From Scylla paramamosain (Eukaryota > Arthropoda > Malacostraca > Decapoda > Portunidae), in the NCBI RefSeq assembly GCF_035594125.1, contig NW_026973697.1:267501-331500 (forward strand): a stretch of 64,000 nucleotides of DNA. The letters run 5' to 3'. A model generated the notes under the pieces. That model did not search any database. It was not told the DNA's origin and saw only the letters and a program-made list of their open reading frames with translations. Numbering within the stretch: position 1 is the stretch's first letter; each line of letters begins with the position of its first letter. This document shows, piece after piece, positions 11,715 to 24,758 of this stretch. The translations under genes and the position numbers were made by a program.

Positions 11715-11715
<1 letters not shown>

Positions 11716-11778
<63 letters not shown>
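11716..11778. repeat. (CA)n microsatellite
   Basis: Perfect CA array of about 31 units, followed by a pyrimidine tract (CTCCT repeats) at 11848-11930. Confidence 0.97.
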
Positions 11779-11780
<2 letters not shown>

Positions 11781-12027
11781 AAGAGGTTCACTGGAGAGGT
11801 TGGATGCAGATTCCCAAAGGATACCCTCTTATTTAATCTTCCTAATAGTGTGCTCCTCCTCCTCTTTCTCCTTCTCCTCCACCTTTTTCTCCTCTTCTTC
11901 TTCTCCTCCTCCTTCTTCCTCCTCCTCCCACATGAAACAGAAAAGTAAGGGGAGAAAGGTAGTGGTAATCGTAAAGCAAATAAGAATGTTCTTATTTCTA
12001 TTGACTTGTTTTGTTAATTCCGGAACC

Positions 12028-12169
<142 letters not shown>

Positions 12170-12680
12170 CCCCTTCTTGAACATCGACAAGTCTGAGGAT
12201 GTCACTTTATAATCAGGTAGGAGATCAGCAAATCACTAAACGCACATCAAAGAAAGGACGTAGAGGGAGGAGGAAGAAAAAATTAGAACGGGAACATTTC
12301 TAATTGGAACGAGGACAAGAAATTGCATTATCGACGATTATGGAAACTTCATTCTCTTGAGCCTAACCCCATAACGACAGGACAGATGCTTGCTTAAAGA
12401 GAAGAGTGGGAAAGGAGACGAAATCGTTGCATCTCGTTGACTTCACGGAATTGTTCATCTGTCACTCTTCATTTTGTTGACAGGAAGGGGACGCCTTGCA
12501 AGCACAGCTGAGAAAAGAGGACACACTGCCAAAAGCGTCGCCATAAATGATCAAACATACTAAAAACGTTTATAAACTTAACAATGCATAGAAATCCCAT
12601 CAAAGTACTGCATACCAAGACGAGATAGGCAGTTTACATAAAATTACCGTCATTATTTAAACCATTCAGTAAGTGAGTGA

Positions 12681-12681
<1 letters not shown>

Positions 12682-12762
<81 letters not shown>

Positions 12763-12883
12763 AGTTGCAGTGAATGGAAACTGATTTCACTTTTACTTCC
12801 TGATCCTGCAGTTTCTTCCTCTATAACCAACCCCCTCTGTCTGTCTGTTTCTCTGTCTGTCTATCTATCTCCCCCCCTCCCAC

Positions 12884-12945
<62 letters not shown>
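12682..12945. repeat. (GT)n 12682-12759 facing (CA)n 12885-12945
   Basis: Complementary arrays in opposite orientation, 125 bp apart, able in principle to form a stem of about 60 bp. Confidence 0.95.
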
Positions 12946-12946
<1 letters not shown>

Positions 12947-13036
12947 CATCAGAAAAAAACACGTTGAAAAAAACATCAAACATTCGAAAACAAACGCTTC
13001 GTCTCCACTATTGATGACAAACAAAAGTCTCTTTGG

Positions 13037-13057
13037 TCTCTCTCTCTCTCTCTCTTG

Positions 13058-13130
<73 letters not shown>
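13037..13130. repeat. (CT)n 13037-13054 and (CA)n 13060-13130
   Basis: Adjacent compound microsatellite, followed by a purine-rich tract (13140-13345) with GGA/GGT triplets. Confidence 0.95.
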
Positions 13131-14599
13131 TAGTTGGTAAAGGAATGATAGAAGAGAATAAGTAAAAACGAAAAGAAGAAAGGAATGGATGAGCACAACA
13201 TGACTGGGAAAAAGAGAAACTGAGCGGGATTAGGAGAAAGGAAGGACAAAGAGGAGGAGAACAAAGAAGTGCACAAGGAGGTGAGGGCGGAAGAGGAGGA
13301 GGAGGAGGTGGAGGTGGAGGTGGTGGTAGTGGTAGTGGTAGTGGAGGAAAGAACGAAAGGGAAGTCTCTGCATGCTGGAAGTCGCAGTCATCCCTTCCTT
13401 TACTTCCTTTTCTCTCCTTCCTTCTCGTTGTCCTCGCCCTACCGCTGCCTCCCTCACCGCCGCCGCGAGATGCACACAGCTGAGTGTTTGATCGCACTAA
13501 GTTGGCCGAGACGCATTGTAGTTAGGGCGGCTCTGTCTTTGAGCAGTGGCTTCCCGAACTCTGCTCTGTTCATGGTCTTTCCCTTAGGGAGTAATCTTCC
13601 TATCGTTCTTGCAGGTCTCCCTCTGGTGTCTATTCTTCAATATAAATCTCTATTATCATTAGGTTATCTGGTTTCTATTTAAAAGTTTTACTAGCATTTG
13701 TTCTTCAAGTTCAGTTTTTTTTTCTATTTCTAGTTGTGTTGATTGTTAATATGGACTTGTCAGGTTCATGTTTTCCTTTAACAGACGGTAAAGTTGTTTT
13801 TCTTTTACCAACAATAATTTAAAAACAGTTCCTTGACTTTTTTTTTTTGTCTTGTCAATTTTTCTATATTGCTTATTATCCAATACCAATGATTATTATT
13901 TATTTTTTTTTTCACGCATTTCTTATTCATATTTTCAGTTCACAGTTTCAGGTTGTAGTTATGTTTTCCCTCACTTCCAGCCATGTGCAGAAGTTCTCTC
14001 TAGAGTTCCTTCCCTGTTTTCACACACAAGTCTCAACTCGTCAAAGCATCCCCTCTCCCTTGCACTCTACTCATCTACACCTTTAGCCTTTCACCCTTCA
14101 CTGCTGCGTCCCCCCTCTCTCCACTCCTAGCAATGCACTATGAATGGCCGCCAAAGGATTTTTACCATCTCGATCTGAATGATAGATGGTCTTCCCCTAC
14201 TCGTGTTATATATATACAGGATTTCTCCAAAATTCCCTTAGTGCTTCCTGGTCTTCACTACGCCTTGCTTTCCGTGTCGTGCCGTGGAATCTTTGAGTGA
14301 TAACTTTGCTGTTTTTCTGTTTATTTTCTACCCTAATTATTCTTGTAATATTACTTATTTCACTTTTATTTTTCCCAAACATCAGATAAGTAAATTTTTT
14401 CCCCGAAGGACTAAACACACACACACACACACACAAACACACACACGAGCGATGATGGTCTGCAAGGGCGGTGTTGATGGTGGTGGTGGTGATGACAGTA
14501 AATGGTGCAGGAAAGTAAAATTAGGATGGCGTTTGCAACAAAACCAGACAAACCCACCTTAAGGAGCAAGGCCACACTACTATTTACATGTCTGGGTGG

Positions 14600-14805
14600 G
14601 GAGGAGGAGGAGGAGGAGGAGGAGGAGGAGGAGGAGGAAGAGGAGGAGGAGAGACTGCAACAGAATAAGAGGAACTCGTTTTAATGAAGGAGAGCACATG
14701 AGTTACATATCTGTCCATTAAGAGGAGGAGGAGGAGGAGGAGGAGGAGGAGGAGGAGGAGGAGGAGGAGGAGGAGGAGGAGGAGGAGGAGGAGGAGGAGG
14801 AGGAG
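14600..14805 (+). repeat. (GGA)n arrays 14600-14653 and 14721-14805
   Basis: Two GAG/GGA triplet arrays 68 bp apart. Their Glu, Gly, Arg or (minus strand) Pro/Leu runs explain the open frames here, which are not genes. Confidence 0.95.
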
Positions 14806-14869
14806 CACCATAATCATCACCACCACTTCTATCTCTCCCACCACTACCACCACCACCAGCACCACTACC

Positions 14870-15785
14870 AGCAGTATAAATAGAATAATTTGTAAACCCC
14901 ACTCGGAAACTTGTGTCTCTTTTCCATTTCCTCCCTCCCGTGCTCCTTCCTCCCCCTCCTGCTACTTCTCCTTCTCCTCCTCCTCTTGCTGCGTCCCCTG
15001 AGGATGCAACATTCATGAGTCCACGCGCGGTGACCAGGGCGGGAGGTTTAATCGCTAAATGTTAACCTTGCATTGTCCATCTGGCTTAGTGCTGGCAGTG
15101 TGAATTTGGTGTCTTCCTGCACCCTGCCCGGCCCTTCCTCATCCTCTTCCTTGATCATTCCTGTCCCTCCTTCATTTACTCCTTTCCTCCTCCCCATATA
15201 TAGTGTTTCCCATTTCTTCTTTTTTTTTTCCTTAATTCGTTCCTCATCCTCTCCCTTTCATCACTCCTATCTTTCCTTTATTTACTCCTTTTCCCCTTCT
15301 CATATTTACTGTTCCTCTTCCTTCCTTTTTCACTCATCCTCCTTTCTTCCTACATTCGTTCCTGGTTCTCTCCCTTTAATCACTCTTATCCTTTTTCCAT
15401 TTACTCCTTCCTCCATTCTCATACTGATTCCACCATTCCCTTTTTCATTCCTTCTTTTCTCTTCCCTCATTAGTCTCATCCGATCTCTTTTTTCATTGCT
15501 TCTTTCTCTTCCTCTTTCACTCATTCCTGCTTTCTTTCACGCCTCTTCTTCCCCACTATCCTTTATTCCTCTTTTCTTCAGTTTATTTTACTTTCCCTTA
15601 TGCCCGATGCCTCTTTATCACTTTGTCACCATAGGGACTCCCATGTTCTTGTTTCCCATTAGTCCCTTAACTCGTATTCCTCCTCCTCCTTCCCCTCCTC
15701 CTCCTCCTTTTTCTCCTTTTCCTTCTGTTTTTAGTGCCCTCCTTTTTGACTTCTGTTTGTTTATTTTCTTATTCTTTCCTCCTCT

Positions 15786-15858
<73 letters not shown>
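14870..15858 (+). repeat. Pyrimidine-rich tract ending in (CT)n
   Basis: Nearly 1 kb in which the plus strand is mostly C and T, with irregular TTCC/TCCTT motifs, ending in a CT array (15790-15858). The 283-codon open frame over it is a Ser/Phe/Leu/Pro composition artefact. No introns, domains or other coding signals are visible. Confidence 0.75.
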
Positions 15859-15861
<3 letters not shown>

Positions 15862-16357
15862 CGATTTTCCAGGAAGCAGACAGAAGCGAGGACTGCTAAC
15901 ATGCCGCAAACCATTAAACGTTGATGGGAACATGAATGCTGATCTGACCCATGGATTTCTGAGCCCTGTGCAACTCAATTCTCAGAGACCTGGTACACAC
16001 TGCTCCCTCGACACCACCTGGAACGAAAGGAAGCATCATATTTGAGCGCATCACCCCGTGTCAGGCTCCGTGCGGCTCTGACAGGGTGCAAAAATAGCAA
16101 GAGGTCTAAGCTATGTGTTAATATTTCTGGACTCGGTTGATTTATCCTTGTAAAAATTGCGGCCACTAATCGAGCCGACCGAGGGACTGTGAAGGGAGAG
16201 GCTGTCACTTCGGGTTCCGTTATTTCGGTCCCTCTTTTATTATTCCTTCAATTTGTGGAATGCAAGGTGGTTTACGTCTCTCTTCACCTTATTGAAAGAT
16301 TAGCTGATCGTGAGAAAAGCGTATCGTTCTTATACCGTATATTCGAATGGCAAAGTA

Positions 16358-16360
<3 letters not shown>

Positions 16361-16419
<59 letters not shown>
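16361..16419. repeat. (CT)n microsatellite
   Basis: About 29 CT units, followed by a GC-rich non-repeat patch (16420-16560) without a convincing frame. Confidence 0.97.
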
Positions 16420-16421
<2 letters not shown>

Positions 16422-16708
16422 TCGCGGGTAATATAACGCTGCCGCTGCTTTATGGTCCTCGCGGCATAAGTTTACCGGCCGCGAGGATAACTTACGGCCG
16501 ACTAAGGCGCGTCCCTCGGAGGCTGCGGGGCTGTAGGGGCTGGAGGGACGCATGAGGGGGAGAGATGGTGTCACGAAGGGAGAGTGGATGATATGTGTGT
16601 ATAGGAGGGGAGGAGATGTATGAGAAGATGTGATGTAATGGGAGAAAGGAGGAGAATGTGAAGGGATGACTGTCGATACGGGAATGAGTTGATGAAAAGC
16701 GTCTAGAC

Positions 16709-17488
16709 CAGGGGTTCTTAACCGGGGGTATCCATACCCCTTGGGGGTATGGGAACCAAAGGCCGGGGGTCTGGGACTCGATTTCTGGGTACTGGTAGTT
16801 TCCCCCTCTGCCAGTGCGATGCGCGCGCTACCCTACACTAGGGCATGTTTTGGTTCCCTTCACAACTACGTATCTCTGTGAAACAGGCTTCTCTGCATTA
16901 TTAAATATGAAATCAAAGTGGAGAAATCGACTTGATGTGTCAGATGACATGCGAGTAGCTTTGTCAGTAACTGTACCACGATTCCATGCTTTGATAGCAC
17001 AAAAACAACAGCAAATATCTCACTAGATTAGTAAAAGTCTGTTTCATGTAGTCGAGGTACTAAAAACTTGCACATTTATGTTGTTCTTTTTTGTGTAATA
17101 AAACGAAACTATAACTTTATTAATTTTGCTTTCAGTAAAAAAATAATAAAATTATCAATGGTTATGTTTTTATGTAGTCGAGGGACTAAAAACTTGCACA
17201 TTTATGTTGTTCTTTTTTTTTTTTTTTGTATAATAAAACGGAACTATAACTTTATTAATTTTGCTTTCAGTAAAAAAATAATAAAATCATCAATGGTTAT
17301 GTTTTTTTCCTAGTAATCCGTATCTAAAGTACAGTAAATTCAAGCAATTGAAATACTCGTATCTGGAAGACATACTGGCAAATAATAGGATTGGTGATAA
17401 TTATTTGAACAGTCAAGTGAAGGGGGTATGGGACCATATTCGACAATCCATTGGGGGTATGGAACCATCAAAAGGTTAAGAACCCCTG
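16709..17488 (+). mobile_element. Non-autonomous hAT element with TIRs, TSD and transposase remnant
   Basis: A 780-bp element bounded by a perfect 15-bp terminal inverted repeat, CAGGGGTTCTTAACC at 16709-16723 and its complement at 17474-17488. The flanking 8-bp target duplication is GTCTAGAC on the left and GTCTAGAG on the right (7/8). An 8-bp duplication of the TCTAGA type and CAGGGG-type ends are typical of hAT/Charlie-like transposons. Subterminal GGGGGTATG(G)GA(A/C)C motifs recur at both ends. Inside, 16835-17026 encodes the C-terminal dimerisation region of a hAT transposase of the ZBED5/FAM200 type (TYLCETGFSALLNMKSKWRN, then RNRLDVSDDMRVALS). The catalytic part is missing, so it is a deletion derivative. 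A 126-bp internal tandem duplication lies at 17046-17308. Confidence 0.92.
17046..17308 (+). repeat. 126-bp tandem duplication inside the hAT element
   Basis: Two copies beginning ATGTAGTCGAGG at 17046 and 17172, ending in CAATGGTTATGTTTTT. The second has a longer T-run. They differ at only a few positions, so the duplication is younger than the element's internal deletion, or it was inherited by a source copy. Confidence 0.9.
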
Positions 17489-17689
17489 GTCTAGAGAAAG
17501 GGATAAATGAAGGGAAGAGGTGATAAAAGCGTGTAATGGTAAAGAAAATGAGAAGGGGAAGGTTAGAGAACGTAGGAAGGATTGAAGGAAAGTGAAAGCT
17601 TGCAAAGAAAACTGGAAAAATGAGGGAAATGTGTTAAGAAGGAGGTAATGGTAAGGGAAGAAAAAAAAATTATGTAACGAAAAAGGAGC

Positions 17690-17693
<4 letters not shown>

Positions 17694-17748
<55 letters not shown>
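17694..17748. repeat. (AAT)n microsatellite
   Basis: About 18 AAT units within a purine-rich flank (17490-17690). Confidence 0.95.
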
Positions 17749-17750
<2 letters not shown>

Positions 17751-18228
17751 GAAAACATAGGGAAAGATTTGACTTTACTCAGCACTGCAGGTAAGGCGTG
17801 TGGCGGTGACTGGACAGAAAGCTTCATTGATACTTGCAAAAACTCCCAATTTCTTATCAGTATACAAAATCTTGGTTTCCGCTATCAGTATCAAGCGTTA
17901 TGAAGCGTATACAGTGAACATATAAAACAAAAACACACACACCTGTCAACACACTTTATGAAAAAAAAAAAAAAAAATCCTCCACATTTTGAAAGACCAA
18001 AGAGAGAGAAAGACAAAGGCAGAACACCAGGAACATAAATGGGAGAACAATAAAAAAAAAAAAAAAACAGAGACAACGAACACAACAGTCTTAGAGCAGA
18101 AAACACAAAAACCTAAACTGATACATCTTTTATGGGAACTTTGCAGCAGCCGCAGCCTTCCCCGGCAGCTGCACCATCCCAGGCAGGCAGGTCGGTGCGG
18201 CCACGGGAACTATGCCACAAAATCTTAA

Positions 18229-18480
18229 AAGAACATAAGGCAAGATGCAAGAAGCCAGTACAGCAGCACATGGCAGCCCCTTTATAAAAATATATTTATC
18301 CTTATCAGTCTATATTCTCTATTCATAGATTTATCTAATATTCTTTTAAAGTTTCCCATTGATTCTGCTCTAACGACCTGACCATTGAGTTTATTCCATT
18401 CACTTGTCACTTTACTGGTACTGCATTTGAAAACCAATCCCTTCGCGTATTTAAGAACCAATTCTCTCTTACCTGAAGTT
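18229..18480 (-). mobile_element. CR1-like LINE 3' fragment
   Basis: On the minus strand the family's C-terminal block is visible (REN-WFLNT, then WNKL-like, then a Gly-Gln-Val-Val block and ESMGNFKRIL), followed by the tail with TTATGTTCTT. It is more diverged than the 752-2220 copy. Homology may continue to about 18830 but could not be traced with confidence. Confidence 0.75.
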
Positions 18481-18890
18481 CAAGCAAATGACATCATAAG
18501 TGCCTCCGTTATCTACTGCTTCAGGAGTCTTCTAAAATCTCCTGCGTGTCCCCTCCCACAGTAAAGCCTTACTTTGATTCTTCAGTTAAGCATTGTTTAT
18601 CTAAACGATCCCTTATTTTCCCTACATTGAAAGCCCCGAGAAACTGACCTACAATTGAAGTCACATTGACCGAACGATGCTTTGACATTAACATTTTATC
18701 TACGTTCCCAAAAACAGGTATTCCATTACGCTGTCTTAAGACTAAGGCACCTCTAAATCTTCCGATGTTCTAGAGCTGGTATACTCCAGTATTTTTCTTT
18801 CCAATGTAAGCTAAAATATTGAGAATTGAAAATACGTTAACACCAGATATAGTTTCAGTTATTGTAATTTTTCAATACTGATATAATGAC

Positions 18891-18893
<3 letters not shown>

Positions 18894-18932
<39 letters not shown>
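18894..18932. repeat. (GT)n microsatellite
   Basis: About 19 GT units. Confidence 0.95.
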
Positions 18933-18937
<5 letters not shown>

Positions 18938-19089
18938 AAGAGAGGCAGGCTGCATGCATTGTATTAACGTGTGCATTGCGGGCTTGGGGAGTGACTAATA
19001 TTGGCAAGAGGTGATCAATGGTGGTGTGGAGGCCTGTGGGGGCGCGGCCACCTGAGGAGAGCCGCCAGGTTATGTGCTTAAAGGTGCCT

Positions 19090-19131
19090 GGCGGGGCGGG
19101 GCGGGGCGGGGCAGGGCGGGGTGGGGCGGGA
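19090..19131 (+). repeat. (GGGGC)n G-rich array
   Basis: Seven or eight GGGGC-type units with small changes, giving at least four G-tracts of four. It could form a G-quadruplex and resembles clustered GC boxes. No first exon could be tied to it. Confidence 0.8.
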
Positions 19132-19139
19132 CAGGATGA

Positions 19140-20265
19140 CGCTGAGTGACCGCAGCGAGGTATGAAGTGGGAGTTTATAGTTTGGTGACAGAGAAAGGGG
19201 TTATTAGTAGATGAAATACCCGGTGCAAGAACGTAAAAGTAGCCTTGTTGATGACAGGAAATACAAAGGATAAAGGAGGTTACAATGAGACAGGAAGAGA
19301 TGGCTGGCTGTGATAGAACAGTGCTGGTGTGTGGAGGGTGGAGGTCAGCCAGGCCAGTCAGATCAAAGGGTACAGTGGCATTGCGGTGCTGGTCGGAAAA
19401 TGGAACGGCTGGGACAGGAGACGGAATTTCAGATGAGAGGGGACACGTCGAATGGGACAGGAGATAAGGAGGAAGAAGCAAGAGGGAATGGAGGTCAGGC
19501 CAGATGAGAGACAGTGAGACGACCAATGTATCAAGCACTCCAGTCATCAACTCCAAGGCAGAGTCATCAACTTAAGACGATTGATTTCCAGACTAGAATT
19601 TTGATTTACTGATCCTCAATCTCTGATCCAGTACTCAGTCATGGATATTAGAATAACGAGGCAAGAAAGTTCACATGTTTAATGCCAGGTAAACGAATGA
19701 CAACCTACGCAGGAAAACTTGAAGAAAAGGTCTTTTTCATTTCATTATTTCATTTAGAGGCACATGCATCACCAACATGACTGCAACATTTAATTCCATG
19801 GTGCTGAACGCTTTGTTAAATCCTAAGTCTTCTAATATGATGAAAATCTGTCAGTTGTCAGGTTTTATAAGTGTTTTTTCTCTGATTCTCCTCTTTTTAT
19901 TTACCTCCTTCCAGCTCGTCAGACTCTTCCTTCTAAAGATTCGGACAACTTTTTGCTTGATTTCAGTGATTTTCGTGATGGATTTCAATCATTATTGTCT
20001 CCCAGTTGTTATTGTTTTTTTATCATTCACATTCTCCAGGCCGATGGAAAGCTGGTACCAATCATTTCATTGATTGATAAAAATACAGATCTCGTGCAAA
20101 GAAAAAAAAAGCCAGTATCATTTTGTTTCGTGCATAGATAAATACACACAGAGAAACTCAGAACAGCGGACAAAATGTTTACAACTGTTCGTGTCCACTG
20201 CTGGAGCTGAATGGCAAAAAATGTCACATAAATAGTTGCAAGGGAAGATCAGCTTAGGAAATACC
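19140..20265. other. Noncoding stretch
   Basis: No gene recognised. The 233-codon minus-strand frame reaching back to 18855 is a composite of the GT array, the GGGGC array and C-rich sequence, and has no domain. Confidence 0.5.
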
Positions 20266-20269
20266 ATTC

Positions 20270-20270
<1 letters not shown>

Positions 20271-20341
<71 letters not shown>
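20271..20341. repeat. (CT)n microsatellite
   Basis: About 35 CT units. Confidence 0.97.
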
Positions 20342-20343
<2 letters not shown>

Positions 20344-20757
20344 TACCACAGCCACAGGGATTCTTAACCACAACACAGTCTCATCTATCCTTCATCACTA
20401 CTGTTACGTCCCTTTGGCATCACCTCAAGAGAAATAAACAAGATTTTTTTTTTTCGCCTATATTCGAGTCACCTACTATTTATATTTTAACTGCCCTATC
20501 TTTTTTATTTCTTTGGAAGACTTTGTTCTCCTCAAAAGAAACAGTCACTGAACATCAAATAAATATTTCTTCCTGAAGGTCTATTCCCCCCTACTCCACA
20601 CACTATAAGAAGTAACACAACAGGTCTTACACAAATAAAGTAAATGTACGGCGATAAATCGTGTGAGAGAAACAAATAAATGATGATGATGAGAGAAGTC
20701 CAAACACAAACTTATTATGGGTAGTAAGATGGTGGTAGCCTCTGGGCCTCCAAGACT

Positions 20758-20760
<3 letters not shown>

Positions 20761-20831
<71 letters not shown>

Positions 20832-20890
20832 ACTGGAAACACACTGGTATTTTTTTGGAAGTGATCTGTCCTCTCCCAATACCCCCCTTT

Positions 20891-20970
<80 letters not shown>
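20761..20970. repeat. (GT)n 20761-20829 and (CT)n 20895-20970
   Basis: Two arrays separated by 65 bp. Confidence 0.97.
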
Positions 20971-20972
<2 letters not shown>

Positions 20973-20989
20973 ACTAACCTAAATTAAGA

Positions 20990-21988
20990 TTATTGGAAAA
21001 CTTGCTAAACAACCTGAAAGGCAGTAAACAGCCACTCTTTGCATTTTCTTGAGCTCGGTCTTTCGTTCATCCCGTCCCCGCGCCACGAAGACAGACAGAA
21101 GCGAAAGACAACTAGACCACTGGAGAAAAAGATAATGTGGTATAATGCAAGACACCAAAAGACAACATGAATACAGCATGTGGGACAGGCGCTGCGACAC
21201 CCCCTTTAGGGCATTAATATACATACAAAAGAGAGAAAACTTTGCATGTACCATTGACTATGCAACGATACGACAGCGCACTGAGAAAACACCCGCAGGA
21301 AAGCAAAGGCAAGACAGCACGCAAGGACGAAAATACAGCAGGGTATATAAAGTAAAATAGAGGAATTATCGTAACATCAGTACGTGTAACTATAAGAATA
21401 TACGAAAACGCACTAAGTAACCTGGCCATCACCAAACACAACCGCTATACGACAGAATAAAAAGATGTGCAATAGGAATCAGAGTACTATGGAAATAAAG
21501 GCAGATGAATAAATTGATGACCAATGAAACTTCCCTCTGGTGTCAGTCTTAAAATTGACGATGTAAACTCCTCCAGGTGGTTTCTGCACAAGAGAGAGAC
21601 CATATTTGCATGTTTGTATATTCCCTTTCAGGTTAAACGCTCAAGGTCATTTCATGCAACACCAAAAAAAAAAAAAAAAAAAACGCAGTGTTAGTTAAAA
21701 ATCTGACTGAATTATTCCTACTTAATTTCAATGTAAACTTTCCGCGGCTCTCCTTGTTACAGTAGCCATAGCGTTCTTGTTCAGTTTCCCTCCTTGATCA
21801 TTAGTGAAGGAAGCACACTTGTTGCCCTCCATGTTCCTCAACTGACTTTTTTTTTCTGTGGAAACAAACTTCGACAAGGATATTTGCGATGTACAAGCGG
21901 CCTTTTTGGTGTAGCTTCAATGTAGGTATCGGTGCAATTTCCTTTTTCATCTTTTGCTTCTTTCTTATTCCCCACCATTCACATTTCC

Positions 21989-21990
<2 letters not shown>
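20990..21990. other. Noncoding stretch
   Basis: Unique AT-rich DNA with a 19-bp poly(A) at 21664-21683. No coding or element signature was recognised. Confidence 0.5.

Positions 21991-21994
<4 letters not shown>

Positions 21995-22055
<61 letters not shown>
21995..22055. repeat. (GT)n microsatellite
   Basis: About 30 GT units. A second, shorter GT run is at 22180-22203. Confidence 0.95.
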
Positions 22056-22056
<1 letters not shown>

Positions 22057-22178
22057 CGTGGCTGCGGTGAATTTGTTTATAATTTTTCTCTTCCTATAAT
22101 TTTCGCCATTCTTTTATTTCCCATTCCTCCCTTAATTTATTTTTTCATCTCTTCCTGGCCTCTTGGATCGCGTATGTA

Positions 22179-22209
<31 letters not shown>

Positions 22210-22657
22210 CGAACTTTAAACTTATACGGAAGATACAGACGGTAGGCGCTATCAGATAAATAAAAAAAAAAAAAGAAGAAACCAATAAATAGAAAACAAC
22301 ACGCCAAAATCCAGATACAGCTTTGGATATCCAGTCAAAGCAAACCACAATAATTCTCTTCTCATTGTCCTTCTGCTGCCGGCCCCTCCTACACCTAGCG
22401 CCACCTTCTTATGTCCCTCACTTAACATTAGCATCATCGTCCTTCCTCCGCAGGCTCGTAACACATAACAGAGCGAGGGCATTAATCAAGCCAATCCCTC
22501 TCAGTGTGACAACTCGATAATTACCTCACCATAAACCCCATTAAGTCTCTGCAGCTGCTGATAATTAGCTTTCGATAATTAGTTTCACACCCAACCAATT
22601 CATTAAAGAAAATGGGGTGATGGGGATCGGGAAAGAGGTAGACGGGAAGCGGGAGGA

Positions 22658-22660
<3 letters not shown>

Positions 22661-22736
<76 letters not shown>
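22661..22736. repeat. (GA)n microsatellite
   Basis: About 37 GA units. Confidence 0.97.
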
Positions 22737-22739
<3 letters not shown>

Positions 22740-23161
22740 CGTAGGGCGGGGAGGAAAGCTATATTTGCTCGCATCATCAATGTTATTAAGCAATCTCTTT
22801 TTAGCCTGTAATTAACAGTCACTCGAGGGGCGGTTCCAGTATTTCCAGCATGATTACCCCCTTCCCCCTCCTCTCCGTTTCCCCTTCTCCTCCTCCTCCT
22901 CCTCCTCATTTAACTACTGGTGATGGAAAGGGTAAAGAGTGGGGGAAGAGTGTGGAAAGTTTAACGTATTAAGAGGGTGAGGAGAAATTTACCTGGCCTT
23001 GAGGAAAGAGTGAAGGTAAATCAAGGAGTACTGAGATCATGGTAATGGATTCTAAGAGGATAAACTGAAGGCTCGGTAAATAACAGGATAAAAATAAGAG
23101 TGATGATGCATAGAGGCTGTCGTGCAGGATTAGAAAAGACAAAAGTGAAAATTGACTTCAG

Positions 23162-23164
<3 letters not shown>

Positions 23165-23255
<91 letters not shown>
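23165..23255. repeat. (GA)n microsatellite
   Basis: About 45 GA units. Confidence 0.97.
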
Positions 23256-23258
<3 letters not shown>

Positions 23259-23737
23259 AGATGTAACGATACACAGATAGACAGAAGCACAGACACCAGG
23301 AGGATAAAGAGATAGAGACTGACAAAAAAAACAATAAAACAAAGAGAATAAATATAGATACACTTGCACACAGAAACCCCAGGGTGGAAAAAGCCAGAGA
23401 GAGACAGAGAAAGAAAAAAAAATGGTATGAAGCCAAAAAAGCAAAGAAAGAAAAAAAAAACTTGGTGTTTCTTGGAATTTCAATCTAGACATTTCTTTCC
23501 CCCATCACTTTCTTCCATTTCTCCCACTTTCTTTTCCCGGCCACATGATGACTTGCCTCGCGCTCCCCCTTCAAGGAAAACTATTGACCTTTAACCTTGG
23601 ATGTCGTGGAGTCAGATAGGAGAGACGAGAGAAAACAAGCCTCGGTAGAATATTTACAGGAAACCACATACGTACGTACATACACTTTTCCTTTACTTAC
23701 TTTATTGTCTTGTGTCATAAAAGGTTTAATATGTTTT

Positions 23738-23740
<3 letters not shown>

Positions 23741-23813
<73 letters not shown>
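23741..23813. repeat. (GA)n microsatellite
   Basis: About 36 GA units. Confidence 0.97.
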
Positions 23814-23815
<2 letters not shown>

Positions 23816-23994
23816 CCTTGGTCGTCTGGTGTACTGTCTTAATTGCGTCAATGCTCAGTTGCCAACGCGTAAAATTGGGTAGATAAGCAACTTTAAGTCT
23901 GGCTTTTGTGGCTGATATTCAACTCTTTCATTTTAACAAGATTGCGTCATTCACGGGATAATAACGCCTTTACTGCCTTTTGTAAGCCCGTCTT

Positions 23995-23995
<1 letters not shown>

Positions 23996-24066
<71 letters not shown>

Positions 24067-24205
24067 GCGCTTGCGGTTAGAAAGTTTGATGAATATTTAT
24101 TGACAGCAAACAACAATACAAACAAAAAATACAGGAAATACATTACTATACTGAAATTAATGTAAATACTGATATGGATAGCATTCACGGGTCCATCAAA
24201 CACAT

Positions 24206-24280
<75 letters not shown>
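23996..24280. repeat. Two (CA)n arrays, 23996-24063 and 24209-24280
   Basis: Two CA arrays in the same orientation 145 bp apart with unrelated flanks. Confidence 0.97.
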
Positions 24281-24281
<1 letters not shown>

Positions 24282-24679
24282 GCGGACACCAAGTCAAAGT
24301 ATGGAAATTAATTAAGTCCAGGTGTGCGCACTCTCCTGCCGCATGCAACAGGTAAGCCTTCTCACAAAGAGGTAACGTGACGGCAGCCAACTGAAATAGA
24401 CCCTTAATGAAAAAAACGCAATGAAAAAATACAGATGCCTTCACATCGACAAAATACCGTCAGGCTCCCCTAGCACGTTCCAGCACACTCTCATTACGCC
24501 TTCCGCTGCCTCTCCTCCAGCCAGATTTGCTCGGGCACGCGATAATGGCGATGCAAAGGCAGAATGATGAAAATACCCTGAATGAAAAGGCAAAAAACAC
24601 AATTAGTGGCAAAAAAGTAGCAACAACAACACTATTATCATCTATGACAACAACCTCTGCTAGTACATCTTTTACTAAG

Positions 24680-24718
<39 letters not shown>

Positions 24719-24758
24719 GACTACTACTACTACTACTATTACTGCTACTACTACTACT
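24680..24758. repeat. (CTA)n microsatellite
   Basis: About 26 ACT/CTA units with a few changes. Confidence 0.95.

Noticed and set aside
15073..15924. 283-codon plus-strand open frame
   Set aside because: It follows the pyrimidine tract and CT array; Ser/Phe/Leu/Pro composition only, no domain or splice context.
17068..17313. 81-codon open frame with a repeated peptide
   Set aside because: The peptide repeat is the translated 126-bp noncoding duplication within the hAT element.
18855..19556. 233-codon minus-strand open frame
   Set aside because: Contains His-Thr and Pro-Ala runs from the GT and GGGGC arrays; no homology signature.
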